Shown here: positions 18,062 to 27,516 of the stretch, one piece after another
Layout: every line of letters begins with the position of its first letter
Numbering within the stretch: position 1 is the stretch's first letter
Assembly: GCF_003003075.1 (NCBI RefSeq)
Contig: NZ_PVTX01000002.1
Span: 1 to 64,000, forward strand
Length of the DNA: 64,000 bases
Direction of reading: 5' to 3'
DNA from: Isoptericola halotolerans
GTDB taxonomy: Bacteria; Actinomycetota; Actinomycetes; Actinomycetales; Cellulomonadaceae
Made by a program: the position numbers and the translations under genes
Notes under the pieces: generated by a model
The model's input: only the letters and a program-made list of their open reading frames with translations
Databases searched by the model: none
What the model was told of the DNA's origin: nothing

Positions 18062-18134
18062 GCCCGTCAGCCTAACGGTCGGCCACGCGCCCTACCTCGC
18101 GCGCCGGGGCCCCGATTCGTCCTATGTTGCCCCC

Positions 18135-19286
18135 ATGCCTTGGGAACTCACCGTCGGGATCGTCGCCCTCGTCATCGGCGTCGCCGCGCTCGCGACGGCG
18201 GTGGTGGGGATGCGGCGCACCCGGCAGCGCGCCGCGTCCCGCCCGACGGCGGCACCCCGGTCCGGTCCGCCGCGGACCGGACCGCAGATCGCCGTCGTCG
18301 TCAACCCGTCGAAGGAGAACACCGACCGGATCGTGGACACGGCGCGGCGGGTCTGCGCGGAGGCGGCGCTGCCCGACCCGCTCTTCTACGACACGACGGT
18401 CGACGACCCGGGCACCGGGCAGGCGCGTGCCGCGCTGGCCGCGGGCGCGGACGTCGTGGTCGCCGCCGGCGGCGACGGCACGGTGCGGGCGGTCGCGGAG
18501 GGGCTCACCGGCACCGACACCCCCATGGGCATCGTCCCGGCCGGCACCGGCAACCTGCTGGCCCGCAACCTCGACATCCCGCTGGCCGACGTCGGCGAGG
18601 CGATGGCGGTCGTCATCGGCGGGCGGGACCGCCGGATCGACGTCGGACGCGCCCGCATCACGCCCGTGCCCGACGACGGCACGGCCCCGGGCGACGTCGC
18701 CCCGGAGGCCGTCACGTCGGAGGACGTGGCGCCCGAGGGTCCTGGCGACGAGCAGGACGCACACATCTTCCTCGTCATCGCGGGGCTGGGCTTCGACGCC
18801 GCGATGGTCGCGGACGCCGACGACCACCTCAAGGCGAAGATGGGCTGGGTCGCGTACTTCCTCGCCGGTGCGCGGCACCTGCACGGTCGCCGGATGAAGG
18901 CGCAGATCACCATCGACGACGAGACCCCGGTGGCTGCCCGGCTGCGCAGCATCCTGGTCGGCAACACCGGCCGGCTGCCCGGCGGCATCACGCTGCTGCC
19001 GGACGCCATCATCGACGACGGCATCCTCGACGTCGCCGCGATCGACACCCGCGGCGGTCTCGCCGGCTGGGCGCAGCTCTTCGGCGAGGTGGTCGCCCAG
19101 GGCATGGGCGTGCAGAACGAGGCGAAGCTCAGGATCGGTCGCATCGACCACGTGCGCGCCCGCCACATCCGCATCGACGTCGAGGGCGGGGAGCAGGCGC
19201 AGGTCGACGGCGACGTGCTCGGCCGGGCCAGCTGCATGGAGTCGTGGGTGGAGCCGGGAGCGCTGGTGGTGCGCGCGCCCGCATAG
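18135..19286 (+). CDS. diacylglycerol kinase-family lipid kinase
   Basis: A 383-residue protein with one N-terminal membrane helix (about 3-24) and a DAGK catalytic domain from about residue 50: VVVNPSKENTDR, the glycine-rich VVAAGGDGTVRAVAEGL near 113-129 and GTGNLLARNL. The family phosphorylates lipids such as diacylglycerol or acts in phospholipid or cell-wall lipid metabolism; the substrate is unknown. The ATG is preceded by TATGTT 6 nt upstream and no ribosome site. An acidic insertion (about 178-207) interrupts the domain and is probably a surface loop. Confidence 0.9.
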   Translation: MPWELTVGIVALVIGVAALATAVVGMRRTRQRAASRPTAAPRSGPPRTGPQIAVVVNPSKENTDRIVDTARRVCAEAALPDPLFYDTTVDDPGTGQARAALAAGADVVVAAGGDGTVRAVAEGLTGTDTPMGIVPAGTGNLLARNLDIPLADVGEAMAVVIGGRDRRIDVGRARITPVPDDGTAPGDVAPEAVTSEDVAPEGPGDEQDAHIFLVIAGLGFDAAMVADADDHLKAKMGWVAYFLAGARHLHGRRMKAQITIDDETPVAARLRSILVGNTGRLPGGITLLPDAIIDDGILDVAAIDTRGGLAGWAQLFGEVVAQGMGVQNEAKLRIGRIDHVRARHIRIDVEGGEQAQVDGDVLGRASCMESWVEPGALVVRAPA

Positions 19287-19295
19287 GCTGGCGTG

Positions 19296-22200
19296 GTGCC
19301 TTCCCTGGTCCGTCCCCTCACCGTCGTCGCCGCGCTGCTGACCGCCCTGTTCCTGGGCCTGGTGCCCACGGCGGCGCACGCCGACGACGTCGAGCGGCCG
19401 ACCCAGACGCCGCTGGTGATGGCGGGCGTGGCGGGCCTGCAGTGGTCGGACGTGGACGCCGCGCGCACGCCGAACCTGTGGCGGCTCGTGGGCGGCGGGT
19501 CGGTCGCGTCGGTGTCCGTGCGCACGCTGACGCCCACCTGTCCGCTCGACGCCTGGCTCTCGATGTCGGCGGGCAGCCGGGTCTCCGCGGCGGTCGACGA
19601 GGACGCCCTGCCGGCGCCGGGTCCCGACGAGGAGGACGAGGGCGGCGGGCTCGCGGCGCTCGGCGACCAGGCCGCCGCCGTCGGCTGCGCGGACATGCCG
19701 CTGCTGCCCGCGGCCGCCGAGCCCACCCCCGTCACGGTGCCCGGCTGGAACCGTCTGGTCGACCAGGACACCACGGGCCCGACGGCGGACCCGGGAGCCC
19801 TCGGCGACCTCGCCGCGGCGTCGGGCGTGTGCACGACGGCGGCGGGCCCGGGCGGGGCGGTGGCCCTCGCGGACGGCTCGGGGGACGTCACCCGGTACGT
19901 CACCGGTGCCGGGGACCTCACCGCGGACGACGTCGCCGCCTGCCCGGTCACCGTCGTCGACCTGGGCGAGCTGCCCGACGCCGCGACGGAACGCACCGAG
20001 GCCCTCACCGTCCTCGACGGCGCCATCGGCTCCCTGGGCGCGCTGCTGCCCGACGGCGGCCGGCTGGTCGTCGCGGGGATCTCCGACACCCCGAACGGCC
20101 CGGCCGACCTGCAGGTCGTGGCGGACTGGACCGCCCCCGGCGGGACCGCCACGTGGCTGAGCTCGACCTCGGCCCGGTGGCCGGGTGTGGTGGTGAGCGC
20201 CGACCTCTCGGCCACCCTCGCCGACGCGATCACCGCCAGCGCCACCACGCCGCCCGGCGAGCCCCACCCGGAGCAGGACGAGGACGACGCGTCCGCCGAC
20301 CAGGAGCCCTCCGCCTTCACCGGGTCGCCCTTGGAGCGCGGCGACGACCGGCGGCTGTCCGTGAGCCGGACGGTCGAGAACCGCCAGTACCTCGGCGTGC
20401 TCACCGAGGCGCTGCCACTCATGACGCCGGTGCTCGTCGGCATCCTGGCCCTCGCCGACGTCGTGGTCGTGGCGGGCCTGCTGGTCGCACGCCGCCGCGC
20501 CGCCGGGACGACGGCCCGGCAGGGCGTGCGGGGCACCCAGGGCGCCGTGTCGCGCCGCCTGGCGGTCGCGGTCCTCGCCGTCGCCGCCTCGCTGCCCGTG
20601 GCCGCGACCCTGGCCACCCTGACCCGCTGGTGGGTCGGCACCACCCCGGTGACGCTGCTCGCCGTGGCGCTCAGCGGGCTGGCGCTCGCCGCGGCGCTCG
20701 CGGCCTGGGCGCTGCGGCGCGTCGTCCCGCCCGGTCCCTGGCGCCTGCCGACGGCGCTCGCCGCGGTCACCTGGCTCGTGCTGACCGTGGACGGCCTGAC
20801 CGGCACCACGCTGCAGCAGGGCTCCCTGCTCGGCCCCGCGCCGTCCCTGGGCGCCCGGTTCTACGGCTTCTCCAACTCCGTGTTCGCGGTCTACTCGGTC
20901 GCCGGGCTGGTGCTCGCCGCCGGGCTGGCGGCGCTGCTGCGTGACGCCGGCGTGCGCCGCCGCACCCGCGTCCTGGTGGCGGCCGCCGTCGGGCTGGCGA
21001 CCACCGCCGTCGACGGCCTGCCCCCGTTCGGTGCCGACCTCGGCGGCATCCTCGCGCTCCTGCCGGCGTTCGCCGTGCTCGTCGCGGGCGTGGCCGGGTG
21101 GCGCCTGACCTGGCGGCGCGTCCTCGCGGTGGTGGGCGTCACGGTCGGCGCGGTCGCCCTCGTGTCCGTCGTGGACTGGGTGCTGCCCGGGCCCGGCACC
21201 CACCTCGGCGGGTTCGTCCAGTCCGTGCTCGACGGCGACGCGTTCGACGTGCTCGCCGGCAAGGCGGCCGGGGCGTGGGCCACGGTGGCGAACCCCGCCG
21301 GGGCGTTCGCCGTCGTCGTGTGCGCCGTCGTCGGCTGGGCGGTGCTCGACCCCGAGCGCGCGCGGCTGCGCGGCGTGACCGCCGCCTACCGGGCCGACCC
21401 GCTGCTGCGCCGCGCCGTCCTGGCGCTGGTGACCGTCGCTGTCGTCGGCACCGTGCTCAACGACTCCGGGATCGTCGTGGCGGTCTACGTGCTGCTCGTG
21501 GCCACGCCGCTGCTCGTCGTCGGACCGCTCGAGCACGCGGACGCGACCGCCGCGCCCCCCACCCGCACCGAGCCCACCGAGCCCGCGGACCCCGACGACG
21601 GCGCGGGCGCGCCGCGGTCGGGCCCGCTGCTGGCCCGCACCCCGGCGGTCGCCGTCGGCGTCGCCGCCGGCCTGCTCGTGGCGCTGCTGCTCGGCGCCGC
21701 GGCCGTGCCCGCCCGCGGCCTCGCGGGCGCCGGTGACGTCTCCGGTGCCGGGGTCGAGGTGCTCGACGCCGAGCCCGTCGTCATCATCGGCACCGAGGGG
21801 CTGAGCTGGGCCGACGTCGATCCCGCCGCGACGCCCACCCTGTGGGGGCTGCTGCGCGACGGCGCGAGCGCCACCGGGGTCACGGCCGCCGTCACGGGGG
21901 CCTCGGGAGACTGCCCCGCCGCGGGCTGGCTGGGCCTGAGCTCGGGCCGCAGCCCCGTCACCGGCGAGCCGGTCGACGGCACGTGGACGTGCACCCCGTG
22001 GGACGTGGAGCCCGGCTCCGACGGGACCGCGCAGGTCGACGGCTGGGACGACCTGGCCGCCCTGCAGTCCCGGTCCGAGTTCCGCCCGCAGCTGGGCGTG
22101 CTCGGCGAGTCCCTGGCCGACGGCGGGACGTGCGCGACCGCCGTCGAGCCCGGCGCCGCGCTCGCCCTCGCGGGCACCGACGGGACCGTCGAGCGCTACC

Positions 22201-23831
22201 GGACCCTCGAGGCGGCGCTCGCCGACCCCGACGACGCCTTCTCCTGCCCGGTGACGATGGTCGACGCGGGCGCCGCCCCCTACCACCCCACCGGCGAGAG
22301 CAGCACGTCCCGGCCGGTGCCGGACGACGCGACCGCCGGCGGCGAGGAGCGGGTCGCCGCGCTGCGAGCCGTCGACACCACCGTGCGCCGGGTCCTGGCC
22401 GGCGTGCCGGACGAGACCACCGTCATGGTGCTCGACGTCGGCAACCCGGCACCCGGCCGGCCGGCGCTGGGCGTCGGCGTCGTGCAGACCGACACCGACA
22501 CCGCGCCCGCCTACCTGACGACCTCCTCGACGCGGTGGCTCGGCGTCGTGCGGCTGCTCGACGTACCGGTCACGCTCGTCGACGCCTACGGGCTGCCCCG
22601 GCCCGCCGACTTCTCCGGCGCGCCGCTCACCCTCGCCGACGACCGCCCCAGCACCACCACGGCGACCGTCCGCGAGCTCGACTCCCTCACCGCGAGGGAC
22701 CACGAGCTGCGTACCACCACCGGCACGATCACCGGCATCCCGGCGATCGTCGCCCTCCTGGCCCTCGCCCTCGTGGCGCTCTGGCTGCCGCGCCTGCGCC
22801 GACGGGCGCCCCGGGCCGCCCGCGCCTGGTCGCGTGCGCTGGACGTCACCCTGCTCGTCGGCGCCTCGCTGCCCGCCGCGACGTTCCTCATGACCACCTG
22901 GGGCTGGTGGCGCGGGGAGAACATCACCCTGGCCCTCTGGCTGTCGCTGGGCGCGAGCACGGCGCTCGTGGCGCTCGTCGCCGCCCTGGCCCCCCGCTGG
23001 CCGGTGTGGACCGGCCCCACCGTCCTGGCCACGCTCACGTTCGCGGTGCTGACGCTGGACGCGCTGCTCGGCACGCCCCTGCACCGCGGCAGCCCGCTCG
23101 GTGCCGCACCGACCCTCGGCGGGCGGTTCTACGGGTTCGGGAACCCGACCTACTCCGTGTACGCGGTGGCGGCCGTCGTCTGCGCCGCCGGCCTGGGCAC
23201 CGTGCTCGCCCGCCGCCTCGGTCGCCTGGCGGGCGGCGTCGCCGCGTCCGTGGTCGGGCTCGTGGCGCTCGTCGTCAGCGTGCTGCCCTCGCTCGGTGCC
23301 GACGTCGGCGGCGGGCTCGTGCTGCTGCCCGTCATGGTCGTCGTCGTGCTCGCCGTCGTCGGCGCGCGGATCACGTGGCAGCGCCTGCTCGTCGCCGGTG
23401 GCGCCGGCGTGCTGCTCGTGGCCGCCATCGGGGTCCTCGACTGGCTGCGGCCGGCCACCGAGAGGTCGCACCTCGGGTCGTTCGTGCAGTCGACGATCGA
23501 CGGCACGGGGCTGGAGACGATCGGGCGCAAGGCCGGGTACGCCTACCGGTCGCTGTCCGGAGGGTTCGACGCCTGGCTGGCGCTCGCCGTCGTCGTGCTG
23601 CTCGTCCTCGCGCTGTGGGGCCCGCGGCGGTGGCGCCCCGACTGGCTCGCGCGGGCCGAGGCGGCGTGGCCGCTCCTGCGGCCCGTCCTCGTCGCCCTGC
23701 TCATCGCCGGCGTGGGCGGCGCGGTGGCCAACGACTACGGCATCCGCGTCGTGTCGCTCATGCTGTTCGCCGCTGTGCCGCTCGTCGCGCTCGTGGCCCT
23801 CCGCGCCGACGACGCCGACCCCGCCGGCTGA
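19296..23831 (+). CDS. giant membrane protein of two duplicated ectodomain-membrane modules
   Basis: 1511 residues. An N-terminal signal (cleavage near AHA-DD, residue 29) precedes ectodomain 1 (about 30-365), a multi-helix membrane block (about 370-745), a new anchor helix (about 780-810), ectodomain 2 (about 815-1140) and a second membrane block (about 1143-1500). The halves share GLxWxDVDxxxTPxLW at the ectodomain starts, then FYGFxN, GADxGG, HLGxFVQSxxDG and ND(S/Y)GI in the membrane blocks. The ectodomain start and the CPxxxWLxxSxG motif recall alkaline-phosphatase/sulfatase-fold proteins, but this is weak. GTG 19296 has TAGGCT 6 nt upstream, overlapping the previous stop; GTG 19293 is the alternative. 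Confidence 0.85.
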   Translation: MPSLVRPLTVVAALLTALFLGLVPTAAHADDVERPTQTPLVMAGVAGLQWSDVDAARTPNLWRLVGGGSVASVSVRTLTPTCPLDAWLSMSAGSRVSAAVDEDALPAPGPDEEDEGGGLAALGDQAAAVGCADMPLLPAAAEPTPVTVPGWNRLVDQDTTGPTADPGALGDLAAASGVCTTAAGPGGAVALADGSGDVTRYVTGAGDLTADDVAACPVTVVDLGELPDAATERTEALTVLDGAIGSLGALLPDGGRLVVAGISDTPNGPADLQVVADWTAPGGTATWLSSTSARWPGVVVSADLSATLADAITASATTPPGEPHPEQDEDDASADQEPSAFTGSPLERGDDRRLSVSRTVENRQYLGVLTEALPLMTPVLVGILALADVVVVAGLLVARRRAAGTTARQGVRGTQGAVSRRLAVAVLAVAASLPVAATLATLTRWWVGTTPVTLLAVALSGLALAAALAAWALRRVVPPGPWRLPTALAAVTWLVLTVDGLTGTTLQQGSLLGPAPSLGARFYGFSNSVFAVYSVAGLVLAAGLAALLRDAGVRRRTRVLVAAAVGLATTAVDGLPPFGADLGGILALLPAFAVLVAGVAGWRLTWRRVLAVVGVTVGAVALVSVVDWVLPGPGTHLGGFVQSVLDGDAFDVLAGKAAGAWATVANPAGAFAVVVCAVVGWAVLDPERARLRGVTAAYRADPLLRRAVLALVTVAVVGTVLNDSGIVVAVYVLLVATPLLVVGPLEHADATAAPPTRTEPTEPADPDDGAGAPRSGPLLARTPAVAVGVAAGLLVALLLGAAAVPARGLAGAGDVSGAGVEVLDAEPVVIIGTEGLSWADVDPAATPTLWGLLRDGASATGVTAAVTGASGDCPAAGWLGLSSGRSPVTGEPVDGTWTCTPWDVEPGSDGTAQVDGWDDLAALQSRSEFRPQLGVLGESLADGGTCATAVEPGAALALAGTDGTVERYRTLEAALADPDDAFSCPVTMVDAGAAPYHPTGESSTSRPVPDDATAGGEERVAALRAVDTTVRRVLAGVPDETTVMVLDVGNPAPGRPALGVGVVQTDTDTAPAYLTTSSTRWLGVVRLLDVPVTLVDAYGLPRPADFSGAPLTLADDRPSTTTATVRELDSLTARDHELRTTTGTITGIPAIVALLALALVALWLPRLRRRAPRAARAWSRALDVTLLVGASLPAATFLMTTWGWWRGENITLALWLSLGASTALVALVAALAPRWPVWTGPTVLATLTFAVLTLDALLGTPLHRGSPLGAAPTLGGRFYGFGNPTYSVYAVAAVVCAAGLGTVLARRLGRLAGGVAASVVGLVALVVSVLPSLGADVGGGLVLLPVMVVVVLAVVGARITWQRLLVAGGAGVLLVAAIGVLDWLRPATERSHLGSFVQSTIDGTGLETIGRKAGYAYRSLSGGFDAWLALAVVVLLVLALWGPRRWRPDWLARAEAAWPLLRPVLVALLIAGVGGAVANDYGIRVVSLMLFAAVPLVALVALRADDADPAG

Positions 23832-23847
23832 CGCCGGGGAGGGTCGG

Positions 23848-24729
23848 TCAGCCGCGCGGGGAGGGGCGGGTGCCCATCCGGCCGATCCGGTCGACGACCC
23901 GTCGCACCTGGCGCGCGCTGACCGCCGCCATGACGTCGCGGTACTGCCCGGCGCGGTGGAGCTGGCCGGCGAGGTCGTTCGACGACGGCCGGTGCCGCAG
24001 GTCGCAGGGCACCTCGACCGCGACGTAGCCGGCGCGCAGCAGGTCGATCGTCATCCCGGTCTCGACGCCCCAGCCGTGCGCCAGCGGGGTCGCGGACTCG
24101 AAGGCCTCGCGGGTCAGGCAGCGCATGCCCGACAGCGGCTGGGTGGGGCTCCAGCCGGTGAGCCGCTGGATCGCACGCCGTGCCGCACCGACGACGATGC
24201 CGCGGCCGCCGGCCCCCTGCTGCGTGGGCAGCAGCGCGATGGCCAGGTCGGCGACGCCCTCGCGCACCGGGCTGACGAGCGGGGCGGTGTTGACCGCCGT
24301 GTCGCCGAGGTCGCCGTCGATGAAGAGCAGCAGGCGCGGCGCCCGGCCGTCGGCGTCCCGCATGGCCACGACGGCGGCACCGGTCTCCATCGCGGCGGCC
24401 TTGCCCCGGTTGTGGGAGTGCCGCACCACCACGGCACCCGCGTCCCGGGCGACGTGCTGGGTCTCGTCCTCGGAGCCGTCGTCCACCACGAGCACGAGGT
24501 CGACGTGCGGGATGGCGCGGGCCGACCGGACGGTCGCCGCGATCCGCTCGGCCTCGTCCTTCGCCGGGACGATGACCGCCACGCGCTGGACGCTCCGACC
24601 ACCCCGGGCGGTGGGTGGGCGGGGCGTCTTGGCCACGGGCATGCTCGGCCGGCGTGCCCCCGGGTTGACCGCCGTCTCGCCGGGCACCGGCTCACGGCTC
24701 GTCCGTGTTCCCCCTTGGTCCGCGTTCAC
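23848..24729 (-). CDS. family 2 glycosyltransferase
   Basis: A 293-residue GT-A fold glycosyltransferase resembling DPM1/glucosyl-3-phosphoglycerate synthase-like enzymes. Motifs: VAVIVPAKDEAERIAATV (nucleotide-sugar site), VVDDGSEDET, and the DxD region FIDGDLGDT near residue 150; no membrane helices. It may use UDP- or GDP-sugars to build a lipid or soluble glycoside. It is convergent with the giant membrane protein gene (16-nt gap). The GTG start at 24729 is not certain; ATG 24642 is an alternative that drops a 29-residue, low-complexity N-terminus. Confidence 0.83.
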   Translation of the reverse strand: MNADQGGTRTSREPVPGETAVNPGARRPSMPVAKTPRPPTARGGRSVQRVAVIVPAKDEAERIAATVRSARAIPHVDLVLVVDDGSEDETQHVARDAGAVVVRHSHNRGKAAAMETGAAVVAMRDADGRAPRLLLFIDGDLGDTAVNTAPLVSPVREGVADLAIALLPTQQGAGGRGIVVGAARRAIQRLTGWSPTQPLSGMRCLTREAFESATPLAHGWGVETGMTIDLLRAGYVAVEVPCDLRHRPSSNDLAGQLHRAGQYRDVMAAVSARQVRRVVDRIGRMGTRPSPRG

Positions 24730-24902
24730 AGCTCCCTGCCTGTGCGGCCGTCACAGCCACGATCGTCGGTGTGATCCTCGGCGCGACCCGCCGGGATCGG
24801 AAGTGCAAAGAACTTCCCTCAGAATCCTACTCCCAGGGTAGGGCGGGATCCTGCACGCCTCGGGGCGCGGTCGGGGGCGACCGGGTGAAGTTTCTGTGCG
24901 GG

Positions 24903-25727
24903 TCAGCGCAGGGTCACCTGGCGGGAGATGATGCCCGCCCGCGCGCGGCGCTCGTTCGCGTCCAGCGGTGCGTCCACGGCCAGCGCCGCCTCGAACCGGG
25001 TCGACAGGTCCTGGACCGGCTCGGCCAGCTCGTCCGCCTCCGTGCCGCGCGGCAGCTCCCACACCGGCACCACGAGTCCGCAGGCGCGGAACATGCCGAG
25101 GAACTTGCCGCCGGCCAGACCCGAGTCCCGCTTCGCGTGCAGGCGGGCGATCGCGTCGACCACGCGGTCCTCGTCCTCGGTGCGGGCCCACCGCACGAAC
25201 TCGCGGCTCATCCGGCACCAGTAGGCGGCGTCGACACCCTCGAGCTTGACCGTGGGGACGGTCTGCTCGGCGGCCTCCTCGAGGCCTTCCTTGATCTCGG
25301 CGGTCATCTCGGCCGAGGAGTCGATCCAGTAGTCGTAGCCCTCGTGGACCGTGACCTCGAACGGCACGGAGGCGTCCAGCACGTCCTGCAGGCGCGGGGT
25401 CTCCGCGGTGACCTCGAGCTGCTCCGGCAGGACGCCCGTGCCCGGCTCGGCGTCGATCGCCGCGAGCAGCGCGGCCGCCAGCGACCGGCTGATGTCGTCG
25501 GAGCTGAGCACGCCCTGCACCGCGAGCAGGACGGTGCCGTCCTCGCGGTGGAGCGCGGCCCAGCCGCCCGGCAGCACGGTGGCGACGACGACGTCGCGGC
25601 CGCCGTGGGCCTCGACGGTGCGGGCCGGCGCGGTCGCCGAGGGCACGATCTCCCGCATCGAGACCCAGTCGGCCTCCCCCGGGAGACCCTCGAACGGACG
25701 CAGCACGAACTCAGCAGTCTTGGCCAT
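24903..25727 (-). CDS. DUF5926-like actinobacterial protein of unknown function
   Basis: A 274-residue soluble protein starting MAKTAEFVLRPFEGLPGE; it matches what I recall of the actinobacterial DUF5926 family, whose role is unknown. It has no signal peptide or membrane helix. A central GYDYWID motif and a Trp/Arg-rich part (AAYWCRMSREFVRWARTEDED) are the most distinctive features. The ATG has TAGGAT 7 nt upstream and no ribosome site. About 170 nt between it and the glycosyltransferase gene show nothing clear. Confidence 0.75.
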   Translation of the reverse strand: MAKTAEFVLRPFEGLPGEADWVSMREIVPSATAPARTVEAHGGRDVVVATVLPGGWAALHREDGTVLLAVQGVLSSDDISRSLAAALLAAIDAEPGTGVLPEQLEVTAETPRLQDVLDASVPFEVTVHEGYDYWIDSSAEMTAEIKEGLEEAAEQTVPTVKLEGVDAAYWCRMSREFVRWARTEDEDRVVDAIARLHAKRDSGLAGGKFLGMFRACGLVVPVWELPRGTEADELAEPVQDLSTRFEAALAVDAPLDANERRARAGIISRQVTLR

Positions 25728-25753
25728 GCGCCCGATCCTATCGGCCGCCGCGG

Positions 25754-26161
25754 TCAGGAGGTCATCGCGCCGAAGAGCTCCGCCCCCGGACCGTCCATGA
25801 GACCAATCACGTTGCCGGCCGGGTCGGTGAACCAGGCGCCGTCGCCACCCTCCATGAAGCCGCGGACGATCCCTCGCTCGTCGTGGTCGAAGGACTCGTA
25901 CCGGAGCATCTCCACCCCCTGCCGACCCAGCTCGTCCACCACCTCGTCGACGTCGTCGACCGCGAGGTGCAGCACCGTGAAGCTCGCAGGGACGTGGTCC
26001 TCCTTCGGGTACACCATGAACGTGGTCCCGCTGTCGAGGTGCAGGGCGAGGAACCCGCGGTCGCCCGTGACCCGCATCCCGAGGACGTCCTCGTAGAACC
26101 GCCGTGCGGCGTCCACGTCGTCGACCGAGAAGCTGCCGAAACCTCGCTGCGTGCTGACCAT
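25754..26161 (-). CDS. VOC-family (glyoxalase-fold) protein
   Basis: A 135-residue protein with two beta-alpha-beta-beta-beta repeats: the first around SFSVDDVDAARRFYEDVLGMRV, the second around LHLAVDDVDEVVDELGRQGVEM ending DPAGNVIGLMDGP. Such proteins include glyoxalases, dioxygenases and resistance proteins; ligand and reaction cannot be told. The ATG has AAGGAG 7 nt upstream. It is divergent from the CoA-transferase gene. Confidence 0.88.
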   Translation of the reverse strand: MVSTQRGFGSFSVDDVDAARRFYEDVLGMRVTGDRGFLALHLDSGTTFMVYPKEDHVPASFTVLHLAVDDVDEVVDELGRQGVEMLRYESFDHDERGIVRGFMEGGDGAWFTDPAGNVIGLMDGPGAELFGAMTS

Positions 26162-26288
26162 GAGGCACTCCTTCGCGCCACGGCGGTCCCGGGGGCCGAG
26201 GGCCCGTGGCATGAGGGCGCCGCCTCTCCCAGGATCCACCCGGCTCGCCCACCGGGACGGGTGAAATCCCGTGGCATACGGTCGGGGC

Positions 26289-27515
26289 ATGCCGTGGCTC
26301 GCCGCGACGCTGCCCGTCGCCGACCTCGCCCGCACCGCGCTCGAGGCGCTGCGCTCCGCCGCGCGCCGCGCCGGGGTGCGCGGGCCGCTGGTGGACGCCC
26401 CGCTCGACCCGGCGCGCGTGGCGGCGTCCTTCGCCTCCGACCGCCTGCTGCGCCTCGACGGCGAACCCTGGGCCGGGTTCGCCCGCCACTCCGGGTTCTT
26501 CGCGACGGCCGACGGCTGGGTCCGCACCCACGCCAACTACCCGCACCACCGCGCCCGGCTGCTGCGGATCCTCGACCTGCCCGACGACGCCTCGCGCGAC
26601 GACCTCGCCGACCACCTCGCGCAGGCCTCCGCCCAGGACGTCGAGGACGCGGCGGCCGACGCCGGGGCGGTCGCGGTCCGGGTGCGGAGCGAGAGCGGGT
26701 GGCGGGCGAGCGCACCCGGCCGGGCCGCCGCCGTCGGCCCCCTCGTCGCGACGACGGCGCGCGCCGACGGACGACCGGCCCGGCGGGCGGCTGCTCCCCT
26801 GGCGGGTGCGCGGGTGCTGGACCTCACCCGGGTCATCGCGGGACCCGTCGCGACCCGGACGCTCGCGTTGCTCGGCGCGGACGTGCTGCGCGTCGACCCG
26901 CCCGAGCCGGCCGAGATCGCCGCCCAGCACCTCGACACCGGGCAGGGCAAGCGGTCGACGCTCCTCGACCTGCGCCGCCACGACGACCACGCCCGCGCCC
27001 AGGAGCTCCTCGACGCCGCGGACGTGCTGGTGACCGGCTACCGTCCCGGTGCGATCGAGGCCCACGGGCTGCGGCTGCCGCCCGGTGCGGTGCACGCCCG
27101 CGTCTCGGCCTGGGGGTCGGCCGGCCCGTGGGCGGGCCGCCGCGGGTTCGACTCGATCGTGCAGGCCGCGAGCGGCATCGCGCTGCTCGAGTCCACCGAC
27201 GGCGTCACCCCGGGCGCGCTGCCCGCACAGGCCCTCGACCACGCCACCGGCTACCTGCTCGTCGCGGGGGTGCTCGACGCCCTCGTCGAGCGCGCCCGGG
27301 ACGGCGCCGGCCGGGACGTGGCGACCTCCCTGGCCCGCACGGCCGCCTGGCTCCTCGACGCGCCCGGCCGGGAGCCGGACCACCCGCCGGCCGCGCTGCC
27401 GCCGTCGGGCACCACCGTCACCCACGGCCGCGTGCGGTCCGCGCGCCCGGCGCTGCCGGTCGACGACTACGCCGCACCGGCGCGGCCCTGGGGCGGCGAC
27501 CCGCCCCGCTGGTGA
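26289..27515 (+). CDS. CaiB/BaiF-type CoA-transferase
   Basis: A 408-residue class III CoA-transferase family member. Its second half has the strongest signature: LDLTRVIAGPVATRTLALLGADVLRVDPP, then KRSTLLDLR, ADVLVTGYRPGAIEAHGL and the final domain up to DDYAAPARPWGG. The N-terminal about 170 residues are more divergent, so it may be an atypical or degenerate two-domain member. The ATG at 26289 is preceded by TACGGT at 6 nt and no ribosome site. Its stop nearly touches that of the convergent ppx gene. Confidence 0.85.
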   Translation: MPWLAATLPVADLARTALEALRSAARRAGVRGPLVDAPLDPARVAASFASDRLLRLDGEPWAGFARHSGFFATADGWVRTHANYPHHRARLLRILDLPDDASRDDLADHLAQASAQDVEDAAADAGAVAVRVRSESGWRASAPGRAAAVGPLVATTARADGRPARRAAAPLAGARVLDLTRVIAGPVATRTLALLGADVLRVDPPEPAEIAAQHLDTGQGKRSTLLDLRRHDDHARAQELLDAADVLVTGYRPGAIEAHGLRLPPGAVHARVSAWGSAGPWAGRRGFDSIVQAASGIALLESTDGVTPGALPAQALDHATGYLLVAGVLDALVERARDGAGRDVATSLARTAAWLLDAPGREPDHPPAALPPSGTTVTHGRVRSARPALPVDDYAAPARPWGGDPPRW

Positions 27516-27516
27516 G

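Noticed and set aside
16877-20944. 1355-codon open frame on the plus strand
   Set aside because: It covers the antisense of serS and a shifted frame of the next two genes. Its product is Arg/Ala-rich low-complexity sequence, while the other frames give clear protein families.
18072-23471. 1799-codon open frame on the minus strand
   Set aside because: It is antisense to serS upstream DNA, the lipid kinase gene and the giant membrane protein. The translation is Gly/Arg/His-rich without domains, as expected for the complement of GC-rich codons.
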